NCBI GenBank assembly: GCA_025353985.1
Contig: JANXNT010000498.1
Span: 1 to 5,592 of the forward strand
Length of the DNA stretch: 5,592 nucleotides
Direction: 5' to 3'
DNA from: Limnoglobus sp.
Lineage (GTDB): Bacteria > Planctomycetota > Planctomycetia > Gemmatales > Gemmataceae
The position numbers and the translations under genes were made by a program. Below the pieces are notes generated by a model. That model worked only from the letters and a program-made list of their open reading frames with translations. It was not told the DNA's origin and did no database searches. How positions within the stretch are numbered: the stretch's first letter is position 1; each line of letters begins with the position of its first letter. Positions 1 through 5,527 of the stretch are shown in pieces.

Positions 1-354
1 GGTGCCGTTATACGTGTAGGTGCAATTCTTTTCGCAATACTGCTCGAGGCCACGGGCACAACTCGCGCATGTTCGGCACGAATCGACCATGCAGCCGACG
101 GCAACGAGGTCGCCCGTTTTGAACTTCGTTGCGGCGCTGCCGACCGATTTCACACGGCCAACGATCTCGTGGCCAGGGACGATCGGGTAAGTGGTGCCCT
201 TCCAGTCGTTGTGGGCTTGGTGCAAATCCGAGTGGCAGACACCGCAAAACAAAATGTCGATCGCGACATCGGTCGGCAGTGGTTTGCGTCGTTCAATCGC
301 GAACGGCGCGAGCGGGCTGGAGGCAGATTGCGCAGCATAAGCATTCGTTGACAT
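1..354 (-). CDS. Zinc-dependent alcohol dehydrogenase, YahK/cinnamyl-alcohol-dehydrogenase type (5' part, runs off window)
   Basis: These are the first 118 codons of a medium-chain, zinc-dependent NAD(P)H alcohol/aldehyde dehydrogenase. Such enzymes reversibly reduce aldehydes to alcohols in the cytosol. The GroES-like N-terminal catalytic domain is visible. C40-H41 lies in the CGVCHSDLH motif and H62-E63 in the VPGHEIVGRV motif; C40, H62 and E63 are the expected catalytic-zinc positions. The structural-zinc quartet is C93, C96, C99 and C107. The CGVCHSDLH, PGHEIVGRV and VDSC strings match the YahK/AdhC-like branch (family knowledge). The Rossmann NAD(P)-binding half lies beyond position 1, so cofactor preference cannot be read. 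The ATG at 354 is chosen because AGGAG sits 5 nt upstream and the ORF stays open to the edge. The gene lies downstream of ribF on the same strand with an 83-bp gap, and no shared pathway is evident. Confidence 0.93.
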   Translation of the reverse strand, partial: MSTNAYAAQSASSPLAPFAIERRKPLPTDVAIDILFCGVCHSDLHQAHNDWKGTTYPIVPGHEIVGRVKSVGSAATKFKTGDLVAVGCMVDSCRTCASCARGLEQYCEKNCTYTYNGT

Positions 355-359
355 CGAGT

Positions 360-364
360 CTCCT
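360..364 (-). promoter_or_regulatory. Shine-Dalgarno of the alcohol dehydrogenase
   Basis: AGGAG on the minus strand lies 5 nt before the ATG at 354, which fixes that start. The remaining 83 bp between this gene and ribF hold no convincing terminator hairpin. Read on the minus strand there is an AT-containing stretch (TACTAAT, roughly 384-390) without a matching -35, so a separate promoter is possible but not shown. Confidence 0.6.
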
Positions 365-437
365 GAAAAGGGGCGATACATTAGTAGCAAACGACAGGCC
401 AGATTCTTACACGCGGTGAGGCAGAAACGTGTCAGGT

Positions 438-1376
438 TCATCTCGCGTCTTCGGATAAAATTCGCTTCGCTTGCGCGACGTCGGCGTGGAGTTGTTCGAT
501 TAGCGCCGTCACGCCTTCGAAGGGGCGCGTTTCGCGCAGCCGCACCACGAATTCGACGGCTAATGTTTTGTCGTAAATATCGCCACTGAAGCCGATGAGG
601 TGGATCTCGATTTTGCGTGCGTTTTCGCCGAAAGTGGGGTTCGGGCCGATGTTCGCGGCGGCGGGCCAACTTTGGCCGTCGATGATCGCGCGCACGGCGT
701 AGACACCTTCGCCGGGGATCAGCGTTTCGATGCGGTCCAGGTTCGCGGTAGGGAAGCCGATGGTGCGGCCTCGCTTCGCCCCGCTCACCACTACGCCCGC
801 CAAACGGTACGGTCGTCCGAGAAGGTCCGCCGCCGTCTGCACATCGCCGCCGAACAGCGCCGCACGCACGCGGCTACTCGAAACGGCTTCGCCGCTCACG
901 GTTACGGGGGGGACTTCCTCGAACGGGATTCCCACCGCCGCGCCGAGTGCCCGCAATGTGCCGGTGTCGCCGAGGCGACTGCGCCCGAAGCGGAAGTTCG
1001 CGCCTTCGACCATCGCCTTCGCGTCGATCTGCCGCACGAGGATGTCTTCAAAAAAGGCTTCGGGGCTAAGCGAAAGCAGCCGGGCATCGGTGCGGAGAAT
1101 CAACACGCGATCCGCGCCGGCGGCCAGCAGAAGCGCTGAACGATCTGTCAGCGTCGAGATCGGCGGCTTCGTGGCACCGCGAAAAAGCACGTTCGCGGGG
1201 GCAGGGTCGAAGGTGACGGCAACCGTCGGCCCGTGTACGATTTGCGCCCACGCTTTGGCACGCTCCACGAGCGCCACATGCCCGCGATGCACTCCATCGA
1301 AATTGCCAACGGTGACGGCCCCGCCGCAAAACGCCGCTGGCGGGTATTCGTCCCAACCGATAGTGCTCGTCATCAT
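438..1376 (-). CDS. ribF: Bifunctional riboflavin kinase / FAD synthetase
   Basis: This 312-residue cytosolic enzyme phosphorylates riboflavin to FMN and then adenylates FMN to FAD. Its length is typical for bacterial RibF. The N-terminal FMN adenylyltransferase domain (about residues 18-180) has the nucleotidylyltransferase signature GNFDGVHRGH with HxGH at H30-H33. It also has an FDPAP segment near residue 57 and the late motif SSSRVR at 166-171, which corresponds to the family's SSTxIR. The C-terminal riboflavin kinase domain (about 187-310) shows GRTIGFPTAN at 203-212, GVYAV, NIGPNPTFG and a following E-x-H strand. Two ATGs are adjacent at 1376 and 1373; the first is taken, and no strong Shine-Dalgarno separates them. 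The gene is divergent from the ABC-F gene. The last codon before the stop, AGA, is the only AGA/AGG I found in this gene. Confidence 0.96.
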   Translation of the reverse strand: MMTSTIGWDEYPPAAFCGGAVTVGNFDGVHRGHVALVERAKAWAQIVHGPTVAVTFDPAPANVLFRGATKPPISTLTDRSALLLAAGADRVLILRTDARLLSLSPEAFFEDILVRQIDAKAMVEGANFRFGRSRLGDTGTLRALGAAVGIPFEEVPPVTVSGEAVSSSRVRAALFGGDVQTAADLLGRPYRLAGVVVSGAKRGRTIGFPTANLDRIETLIPGEGVYAVRAIIDGQSWPAAANIGPNPTFGENARKIEIHLIGFSGDIYDKTLAVEFVVRLRETRPFEGVTALIEQLHADVAQAKRILSEDAR

Positions 1377-1503
1377 TCGGGCATCTTATCCGCCACGGTA
1401 GACCGAGTGCAGGGCGAGCGGAGAATTCGCGCCGTCTCGGTTTCGCCGGGCCGCGCCATAAAATCTACCGCAGAGTCCGGTTGAGTTTCCCACAGGCGAC
1501 GCC
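1377..1503. promoter_or_regulatory. Divergent intergenic region between ribF and the ABC-F gene
   Basis: These 127 bp must carry the promoters for both divergent genes. On the plus strand a TAAAAT box (1459-1464) could be a -10 for the ABC-F gene, but nothing at 16-18 bp upstream resembles TTGACA. On the minus strand the same AT-rich patch offers TAGATT/TTTTAT, again without a good -35. I see no FMN riboswitch hallmarks before ribF; the leader is too short and lacks its conserved elements. Start-proximal ribosome-binding sequences are weak on both sides, for example AGGCGA before the ATG at 1504. Confidence 0.3.
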
Positions 1504-3399
1504 ATGCTGCTGCTGTCTTGCACGAATTTAAGTCGCGGTTACGATTCCACGCCGCTATTCGAAGAGGTGTCGTTCGAAATCCACACCGGCGACCGCGTCG
1601 GCTTCGTCGGCCCCAACGGCGCGGGCAAAACCACACTCTTGCAGTCGATCGTCGATCCGATTTTGCTCGACGTCGGCAAGGTGCAACTCCACGCCGGTTC
1701 GCGGATGAATCTACTCAGTCAAGTCGCCGAGTTCCCCGCCGGTCGCACGATTTTTGAAGAAGCGAAATCCGCGTTCGACGAACTGATTGCCGCACAAGAC
1801 GAATTCGTTCGCGTCGCCGAACTCCTGGCGGTGGTCACGGTCGAATCCGAACGCAAACAACTCGCCGCGCAGTACGACCGATTGCACGAACTCCTCGAAA
1901 CGCAGAGCGCGTACACGCTCGATAACCGCGTCGAGGAAGTGCTATCGGGCCTCGGGTTCCTCGAAGCCGATTATCACCGCGCCATCGACACGTTCAGCGG
2001 CGGGCAGCAACGCCGGTTGCTCCTCGCGAAGATGCTGCTCGCGGCACCCGATGTCATGCTCTTGGACGAACCGAGTAACCACCTGGATATCGCGACAACG
2101 CGCTGGCTCGAAGAGTATCTGTCGCGGCAACCGCAGGGCATGATCGTCATCAGCCACGACCGGTTCTTTCTGGATAAAGTCTGCAACCGCGTCATCGAAT
2201 TGCACGAACGGAAAATCACCGCGTATCCCGGCAACTACTCGCAATACGTCCGGCTTCGCGACGAAAAATACGACCGCGTGATGAAAGAATACGTCGCGCA
2301 AAAAGAGTACATCGAGAAGCAAGAAGATTACATTCGCCGCACGCATTACGGCCAACTGGCGAAGCAGGCTCAGTCGCGGATGAAGTCGCTCGACAAGATC
2401 GAACGCACCGACAAGCCGACGAAAGTCAGCGGGCCGAGTATCCGCTTCGGCGATGTGTCGCGCTCCGGCGATGTCGTCTTTCATGCCGAAGATCTCAGCA
2501 AGAGTTACGGCGATAACATGCTGTTCAAAGATCTCAGCTTCGACATCAAACGCGGAAAACGCCTGGGAATCCTGGGGCCGAATGGTTGCGGGAAAACGAC
2601 GCTGCTCAAAATCCTACTCGGCGAAGAAGAGCCGACCGAGGGGAAAGTTCATCGCGGGCACCTCGTGCAAATTGGCTATCTCGACCAACATTTGAAGATG
2701 CTGAACGAAGAGCAAACGCTGCTCCGCGCCGTTTGGCCCGAACCCGACGCGACGCTCACCGAACAAAAAATGCGCGACCTGCTCGGCAGCTTTGGCTTGC
2801 AAGGCGAGATCGTCGAACAGCAAGTCAAGTCCCTTTCCGGTGGCGAACGTAGCCGCGCCGCACTGGCCCGCTTGACGGTCGAAGGCGCGAACGTGCTGAT
2901 ATTAGATGAGCCGACGAACCACCTCGATATTTGGGCGTGCGACTCGCTCGAAGCGGCACTGAAGTCGTTCGAAGGCACGCTGATTTGCGTCAGCCACGAC
3001 CGTTATTTTTTGAACCGCGTCGCCGACTTGCTCATCGTCTTCGAAGGCCCGCGCCCGGAGATGGTTTTCGGCAACTTCGACACCTACGAACTCCTGCGCG
3101 CGAACCGTGCGAACGCCGCCGCGAAGGACAAAAAGGAACCGCCACGCGAAGTGAAAGCGAACGCGCCGATCGACAAACGCAAGCGCCGTCGCAAGTTCCC
3201 GTATCGCAAAGTCCACGAAATCGAACGGAGCATCGCCGAGTGCGAAGTGCAGATCGCCGAACGCGATACAACGTTGCAAGGCGTGGATATTTACCGCGAC
3301 CCCGCGAAACTGAAACAAACAATGTCCGAGCTAGAACGCGCGAAAGCCAACCTCGCGCAACTCTACGAACACTGGGAAGAAGCCGTGGAGCTGAACTGA
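1504..3399 (+). CDS. ABC-F family ATPase (tandem ATP-binding cassettes, ribosome-associated type)
   Basis: This 631-residue soluble protein has two ABC cassettes and no membrane segments, the hallmark of the ABC-F class. Members bind the ribosomal E site and modulate elongation or rescue stalled ribosomes. Cassette 1 has Walker A GPNGAGKTT (36-44), an arm-like insertion (about 85-150), signature FSGGQQ (164-169), Walker B ending D188-E189 and switch H218. The inter-cassette linker (about 240-320) is charged and helical, with the QAQSRMKSLDKIE stretch typical of the P-site-tRNA-interaction motif. Cassette 2 has GPNGCGKTT (358-366), LSGGER (444-449), D468-E469 and H498. A basic C-terminal extension (KRKRRRK, about 559-565) leads into a predicted coiled coil (about 570-625). 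The linker looks closer to YheS/YdiF than to Uup, so I give no symbol. All catalytic residues are intact. None of its 48 arginines uses AGA or AGG. Confidence 0.95.
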   Translation: MLLLSCTNLSRGYDSTPLFEEVSFEIHTGDRVGFVGPNGAGKTTLLQSIVDPILLDVGKVQLHAGSRMNLLSQVAEFPAGRTIFEEAKSAFDELIAAQDEFVRVAELLAVVTVESERKQLAAQYDRLHELLETQSAYTLDNRVEEVLSGLGFLEADYHRAIDTFSGGQQRRLLLAKMLLAAPDVMLLDEPSNHLDIATTRWLEEYLSRQPQGMIVISHDRFFLDKVCNRVIELHERKITAYPGNYSQYVRLRDEKYDRVMKEYVAQKEYIEKQEDYIRRTHYGQLAKQAQSRMKSLDKIERTDKPTKVSGPSIRFGDVSRSGDVVFHAEDLSKSYGDNMLFKDLSFDIKRGKRLGILGPNGCGKTTLLKILLGEEEPTEGKVHRGHLVQIGYLDQHLKMLNEEQTLLRAVWPEPDATLTEQKMRDLLGSFGLQGEIVEQQVKSLSGGERSRAALARLTVEGANVLILDEPTNHLDIWACDSLEAALKSFEGTLICVSHDRYFLNRVADLLIVFEGPRPEMVFGNFDTYELLRANRANAAAKDKKEPPREVKANAPIDKRKRRRKFPYRKVHEIERSIAECEVQIAERDTTLQGVDIYRDPAKLKQTMSELERAKANLAQLYEHWEEAVELN

Positions 3400-3422
3400 A
3401 GGCTCGTCGGTGCAAAAGGATA

Positions 3423-3470
3423 TTTTCGCATGTGTTCGAAAAGGCAACGCACTTTCGGCAAGCCGCGAAA
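3423..3470. repeat. Pair of inverted repeats, TTTTCG-N8-CGAAAA and TTTCG-N8-CGAAA
   Basis: The first repeat is TTTTCG (3423-3428) facing CGAAAA (3437-3442). The second is TTTCG (3453-3457) facing CGAAA (3466-3470). Both have 8-bp centres and the same half-site, and their centres are 29 bp apart, close to three helical turns. They sit upstream of the candidate -10 for the two-gene unit. A repeated half-site at helical phasing fits tandem operators for a dimeric regulator. Weak RNA hairpins downstream of the ABC-F gene are the alternative. The arms are visible; the role is inference, and short arms can arise by chance. Confidence 0.35.
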
Positions 3471-3506
3471 AATTTGGTACATTTTAATCTGTAGAGCGAT
3501 GGACGT

Positions 3507-3513
3507 AGGAGGG
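3507..3513 (+). promoter_or_regulatory. Strong Shine-Dalgarno of the 304-residue gene
   Basis: AGGAGGG lies 7 nt before the ATG at 3521. It is a near-ideal anti-16S match and the best ribosome-binding site in the window, which decides this start. Confidence 0.75.
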
Positions 3514-3520
3514 CAGACCT

Positions 3521-4435
3521 ATGACGGCGATAGAATTCACTGAGAAGTTTGAGGACATGGGGCGTTATCGGGCCGTCAATGGGTACGAGAACGTGACATT
3601 CGTTACTCGCACGCGTCGCCGATACCCCGGTCGAGTTCACTTTCGAGATGGCTTTTGCGTACGTGTCGAGATGGATGGCGGCGGTGACTGGTCGTACCCA
3701 GACCAATCCCCACTCAATGAAATCCGTCTCCTCCTTCAGTTCGACGAAGACAAACCACTAGCGACAGCGGTCGATCATGGCAGGGTACTTTTCCAGCAAA
3801 GTCCGGAAAGGGAGGCTTCGAAAAAGGAATTTTTGGCTAACTTCCGGGTTGCAAGAAACCTATTTGCTCACCCACAGGTTGACGTCGACGGTCGCCAGGA
3901 TGCAGTCGCGTTGGAGAGGATGTTAATCCGGTCTGCGATCTGGCTGACACCGAAATCCGTCGAGGCGTTCAACGCCGATCAGTTCCCAGAGCTTGGGCCG
4001 GATCGACAGTTCGAACTCAAATCGGCAGTGAATCGGTTTCAAGAGGTGGCGGATCAGGTTCCAGCAGATGCTCCGGCGACCGACGTGCAGTTCCGCAACG
4101 CTGCAGAAGCCTTCACGGTGATGCGGGATATTCTTGCTCCATACTTATCCATTCCTGACGAAGCCCGAAAGGTCGAGAAGGCGCTGGCGGAAGTCGGTAA
4201 GGAGTTCCCAACGTGGGTAATCAATTGGGACTACGAGCTAGGAAGCGACTCTGACGATGCGGCAGCGGTCTGGGTAAATGTCTTCGCCGACAACTCGACC
4301 GCCCCCATCCCGCAGTTGGGGAGGTACGCTTCCGATTGGACCACGAAGATAAGAACATCGCTTACGGTTGCTGGTATTGATCGGTGGCCATATGTGCGCG
4401 TCAGGACTGGCGACGAACACAAGGCGCGAGCCTAA
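3521..4435 (+). CDS. Uncharacterised 304-residue protein, partner gene of the HEPN protein
   Basis: I cannot assign a named family. No signal peptide or membrane segment is visible, so it is probably cytosolic. The N-terminal part (1-95) looks beta-rich, with alternating charged and hydrophobic strands and a glycine-rich turn near residues 54-56. A region from about 100 to 225 looks largely helical; it contains RNLFAH at 112-117 and a conserved-looking stretch from IWLTPKSVEAF into FPELGPD. The C-terminal part (228-296) reads as beta-beta-alpha-beta: WVINWDYELG, then AVWVNVFADN, then a helix, then DRWPYVRVRT. I recall similar C-terminal sequences among bacterial hypothetical proteins, but not a function. 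It has a strong Shine-Dalgarno, and the stop is 3 bp before the HEPN start, so the two are almost certainly cotranscribed. Seven of its 28 arginine codons are AGA/AGG, unlike the flanking genes. An antitoxin or effector role is inference only. Confidence 0.85.
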   Translation: MTAIEFTEKFEDMGRYRAVNGYENVTFVTRTRRRYPGRVHFRDGFCVRVEMDGGGDWSYPDQSPLNEIRLLLQFDEDKPLATAVDHGRVLFQQSPEREASKKEFLANFRVARNLFAHPQVDVDGRQDAVALERMLIRSAIWLTPKSVEAFNADQFPELGPDRQFELKSAVNRFQEVADQVPADAPATDVQFRNAAEAFTVMRDILAPYLSIPDEARKVEKALAEVGKEFPTWVINWDYELGSDSDDAAAVWVNVFADNSTAPIPQLGRYASDWTTKIRTSLTVAGIDRWPYVRVRTGDEHKARA

Positions 4436-4438
4436 TCC

Positions 4439-4948
4439 ATGCCACATCACGACGAACTGCTTATTCTTGCCAGACAGATGGTCGATCGCAACCCGGGATT
4501 GCAAGTGGAGGCCGAGTTGCGTCGGGCGGTTTCCACCGCTTACTATGCACTCTTTCATCTTCTAATCGACGAGGCGACGGACCGATTGGTCCAGATCGCG
4601 ACAATTCGCCACCGCGTGGCGAGAACTTTCGATCACACCATAATGAAAAAAGTGTGTCAGGAATACGCCGATGCCACGGCTTTTGGAGTGGGGGAGTACA
4701 AAATAAAGAAGAACGGGCAGACAATCCCGACGGCACTGTTCAACATCGCGGTGACGTTCGTCGCCCTTGAAGAAGCCAGAATTCAGGCAGATTACAATCT
4801 CAAAGCGGATGTGACACGCGCGCAAGCCGCCGCAGATGTTGGGCGTGTCGAGGCAGCCTTCAAAAACTGGTTGTTGGTCGAAACGCACCACGCCACCGAT
4901 GACTTCCTGTCCGAGCTTTGGTGTCGAGGGATGCCCAAAAGAACCTAA
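4439..4948 (+). CDS. HEPN-superfamily-like protein (candidate ribonuclease toxin or nucleotide-binding partner)
   Basis: This 169-residue, probably all-helical cytosolic protein carries the hallmark HEPN opening LRRAVSTAYYALFH (27-40). That is followed by RVARTFDHTIMKK (59-71), a long helix FVALEEARIQADYNL (107-121), and an alanine-rich closing helix (about 127-144). The R-x-A-x-x-x-A-Y-Y-A-x-F-H start and the later A-D-Y pattern match HEPN proteins known from toxin-antitoxin, Abi and CRISPR-linked settings. R59 and H66 are separated by six residues, formally an RX6H motif, and R62-x3-H66 is also present; which arginine would be catalytic is unclear. The ATG at 4439 lies 3 bp after the upstream stop, and the nearest SD-like AAGG is 14 nt away, so translational coupling is likely. 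Four of 13 arginine codons are AGA. RNase activity is a family-level possibility and is not demonstrated here. Confidence 0.85.
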   Translation: MPHHDELLILARQMVDRNPGLQVEAELRRAVSTAYYALFHLLIDEATDRLVQIATIRHRVARTFDHTIMKKVCQEYADATAFGVGEYKIKKNGQTIPTALFNIAVTFVALEEARIQADYNLKADVTRAQAAADVGRVEAAFKNWLLVETHHATDDFLSELWCRGMPKRT

Positions 4949-4954
4949 AGCGAA

Positions 4955-4995
4955 AAGTTCGGCTATGGTTCAAATCCCCTTAGAAAGCCGGGTTT
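4955..4995 (+). terminator. Possible hairpin after the HEPN gene
   Basis: As RNA on the plus strand, 4955-4964 can pair with 4986-4995: ten pairs including an uninterrupted CGGCT/AGCCG core and three G-U wobbles, around a 21-nt loop. The wobbles favour the plus-strand transcript. The 3' arm ends in UUU but no U-run follows. It lies 7 bp after the HEPN stop in a convergent gap of 52 bp, where a terminator is expected. The large loop makes it weak. Confidence 0.25.
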
Positions 4996-5000
4996 ACGGA

Positions 5001-5459
5001 TCATCGTTGGACGCGGGAAGAACGGATTCGGGAATCGTCAACACACTGATGGGCCACTACCTGAATTCGCTGCGCGATCTGGCGGCCGGCATACCCGCCG
5101 ATTGCGATGCCGGTGGCGTCGATCAGTACGTCGCGAATGCAACCGTGGCGGTGGTGGGTTTCGCGTAGCAAATATTGTGCGGCCTCGGTGGTCGCGCCAT
5201 GGACGATGAGGCCGACCCAGACGAACCAGCGACACCAATTCGTGCGAAACAGCAGCGCGACGCCGAACGAAAACCCGGCATAAACGCAGAGGTGTGTGGC
5301 CTTCGCCAGCAGGAAAATCAGCATTTCTTTGTCGAACCACGACACGCCATCGAAGAGCTTTTCCGGCACCGGTTGCGGCGTAATCAGCAGATACGTCCAG
5401 ATGCCAAGCACGACGACAAACCCGCAAACGAGCACGATGTGAACGGGTCGACGCATCAT
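5001..5459 (-). CDS. VanZ-like family membrane protein
   Basis: This small integral membrane protein of 152 residues has about four hydrophobic segments (roughly 6-27, 46-70, 78-90 and 111-125). VanZ-family hallmarks are visible. K53-x-x-H56-x-x-x-Y60 lies at the second segment, T91-E92-x-x-Q95 follows the third, and R109-D110 with D114-x-x-G117-x-x-x-G121 lies in the last; the usual family pattern there is R-x-x-D-x-x-x-N-x-x-G, so D114 or a neighbour replaces the typical Asn. VanZ of the glycopeptide-resistance cluster gives low-level teicoplanin resistance, but most chromosomal VanZ-like proteins have no known role, so resistance should not be assumed. Two ATGs are adjacent (5459 and 5456); the first is taken, with weak AGGTG or GAGAG upstream. 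The hydrophilic C-terminal tail (about 130-152) lies nearest the HEPN unit. The gene is convergent with HEPN. Confidence 0.8.
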   Translation of the reverse strand: MMRRPVHIVLVCGFVVVLGIWTYLLITPQPVPEKLFDGVSWFDKEMLIFLLAKATHLCVYAGFSFGVALLFRTNWCRWFVWVGLIVHGATTEAAQYLLRETHHRHGCIRDVLIDATGIAIGGYAGRQIAQRIQVVAHQCVDDSRIRSSRVQR

Positions 5460-5498
5460 TTCGCAACTCTCACCTACAGGATTTTGTCGCTGGCCACC

Positions 5499-5527
5499 AG
5501 TTTACCCGACCAGATTCGCGTTGTCAC
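5499..5527 (-). promoter_or_regulatory. Candidate sigma-70-type promoter for the VanZ-like gene
   Basis: On the minus strand, GTGACA (5522-5527, 5 of 6 to TTGACA) is followed by exactly 17 bp and then TAAACT (5499-5504, 4 of 6 to TATAAT). Transcription would start near 5492, giving a leader of about 33 nt before the ATG at 5459. Spacing and position are good, but the -10 is imperfect and the call is by eye. Confidence 0.45.

Larger units (their letters stand above)
3400..3520 (+). promoter_or_regulatory. Leader region of the two-gene HEPN unit
   Basis: This 121-bp spacer separates the ABC-F stop from the next ATG. Its 3' half contains an AT-rich stretch (about 3468-3488) with two -10-like hexamers, TACATT (3478-3483) and TTTAAT (3483-3488). 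The -35 partners are poor; TTCGGC at 3454-3459 is the best and lies 18 bp from the first box. Two inverted repeats lie just upstream or overlap that -35. This suggests a dedicated and perhaps regulated promoter for the downstream pair, but no element is strong on its own. No rho-independent terminator with a T-run is visible for the ABC-F gene. Confidence 0.3.

Noticed and set aside
730..1401. Long open frame of 223 codons on the plus strand opposite ribF, and another of 179 codons at 600-1139
   Set aside because: They are antisense shadows of a gene with clear RibF motifs. Their products are low-complexity, rich in Arg/Ala/Ser, and have no recognisable domain.
1377..1503. FMN riboswitch before ribF
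   Set aside because: The leader is too short and lacks the conserved multi-helix RFN-element sequences.
1942..2484. 180-codon open frame on the minus strand inside the ABC-F gene
   Set aside because: It mirrors an intact ABC-F reading frame with all Walker and signature motifs. The antisense translation shows no family features.
3032..3706. 224-codon open frame on the minus strand across the ABC-F end, the spacer and the partner gene start
   Set aside because: It is Arg/Ser/Cys-rich with no domain, overlaps two better supported genes, and runs through the leader with the strong Shine-Dalgarno.
4229..4262. Possible nucleotidyltransferase motif GSDSDD (residues 241-246) in the partner protein, which would make a classic HEPN-MNT pair
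   Set aside because: The family pattern needs GS followed by about ten residues and then D-x-D in a helix-strand context. Here GS runs straight into acidic residues in a turn between two strands.
4384..4770. 128-codon plus-strand frame overlapping the partner and HEPN genes
   Set aside because: It is out of frame with both supported genes, low in hydrophobic residues, and has no motif or ribosome-binding site.
5001..5459. Reading the VanZ-like gene as a glycopeptide-resistance determinant
   Set aside because: No other van genes are present and VanZ-like proteins are widespread on chromosomes without resistance. Only family membership is supported.
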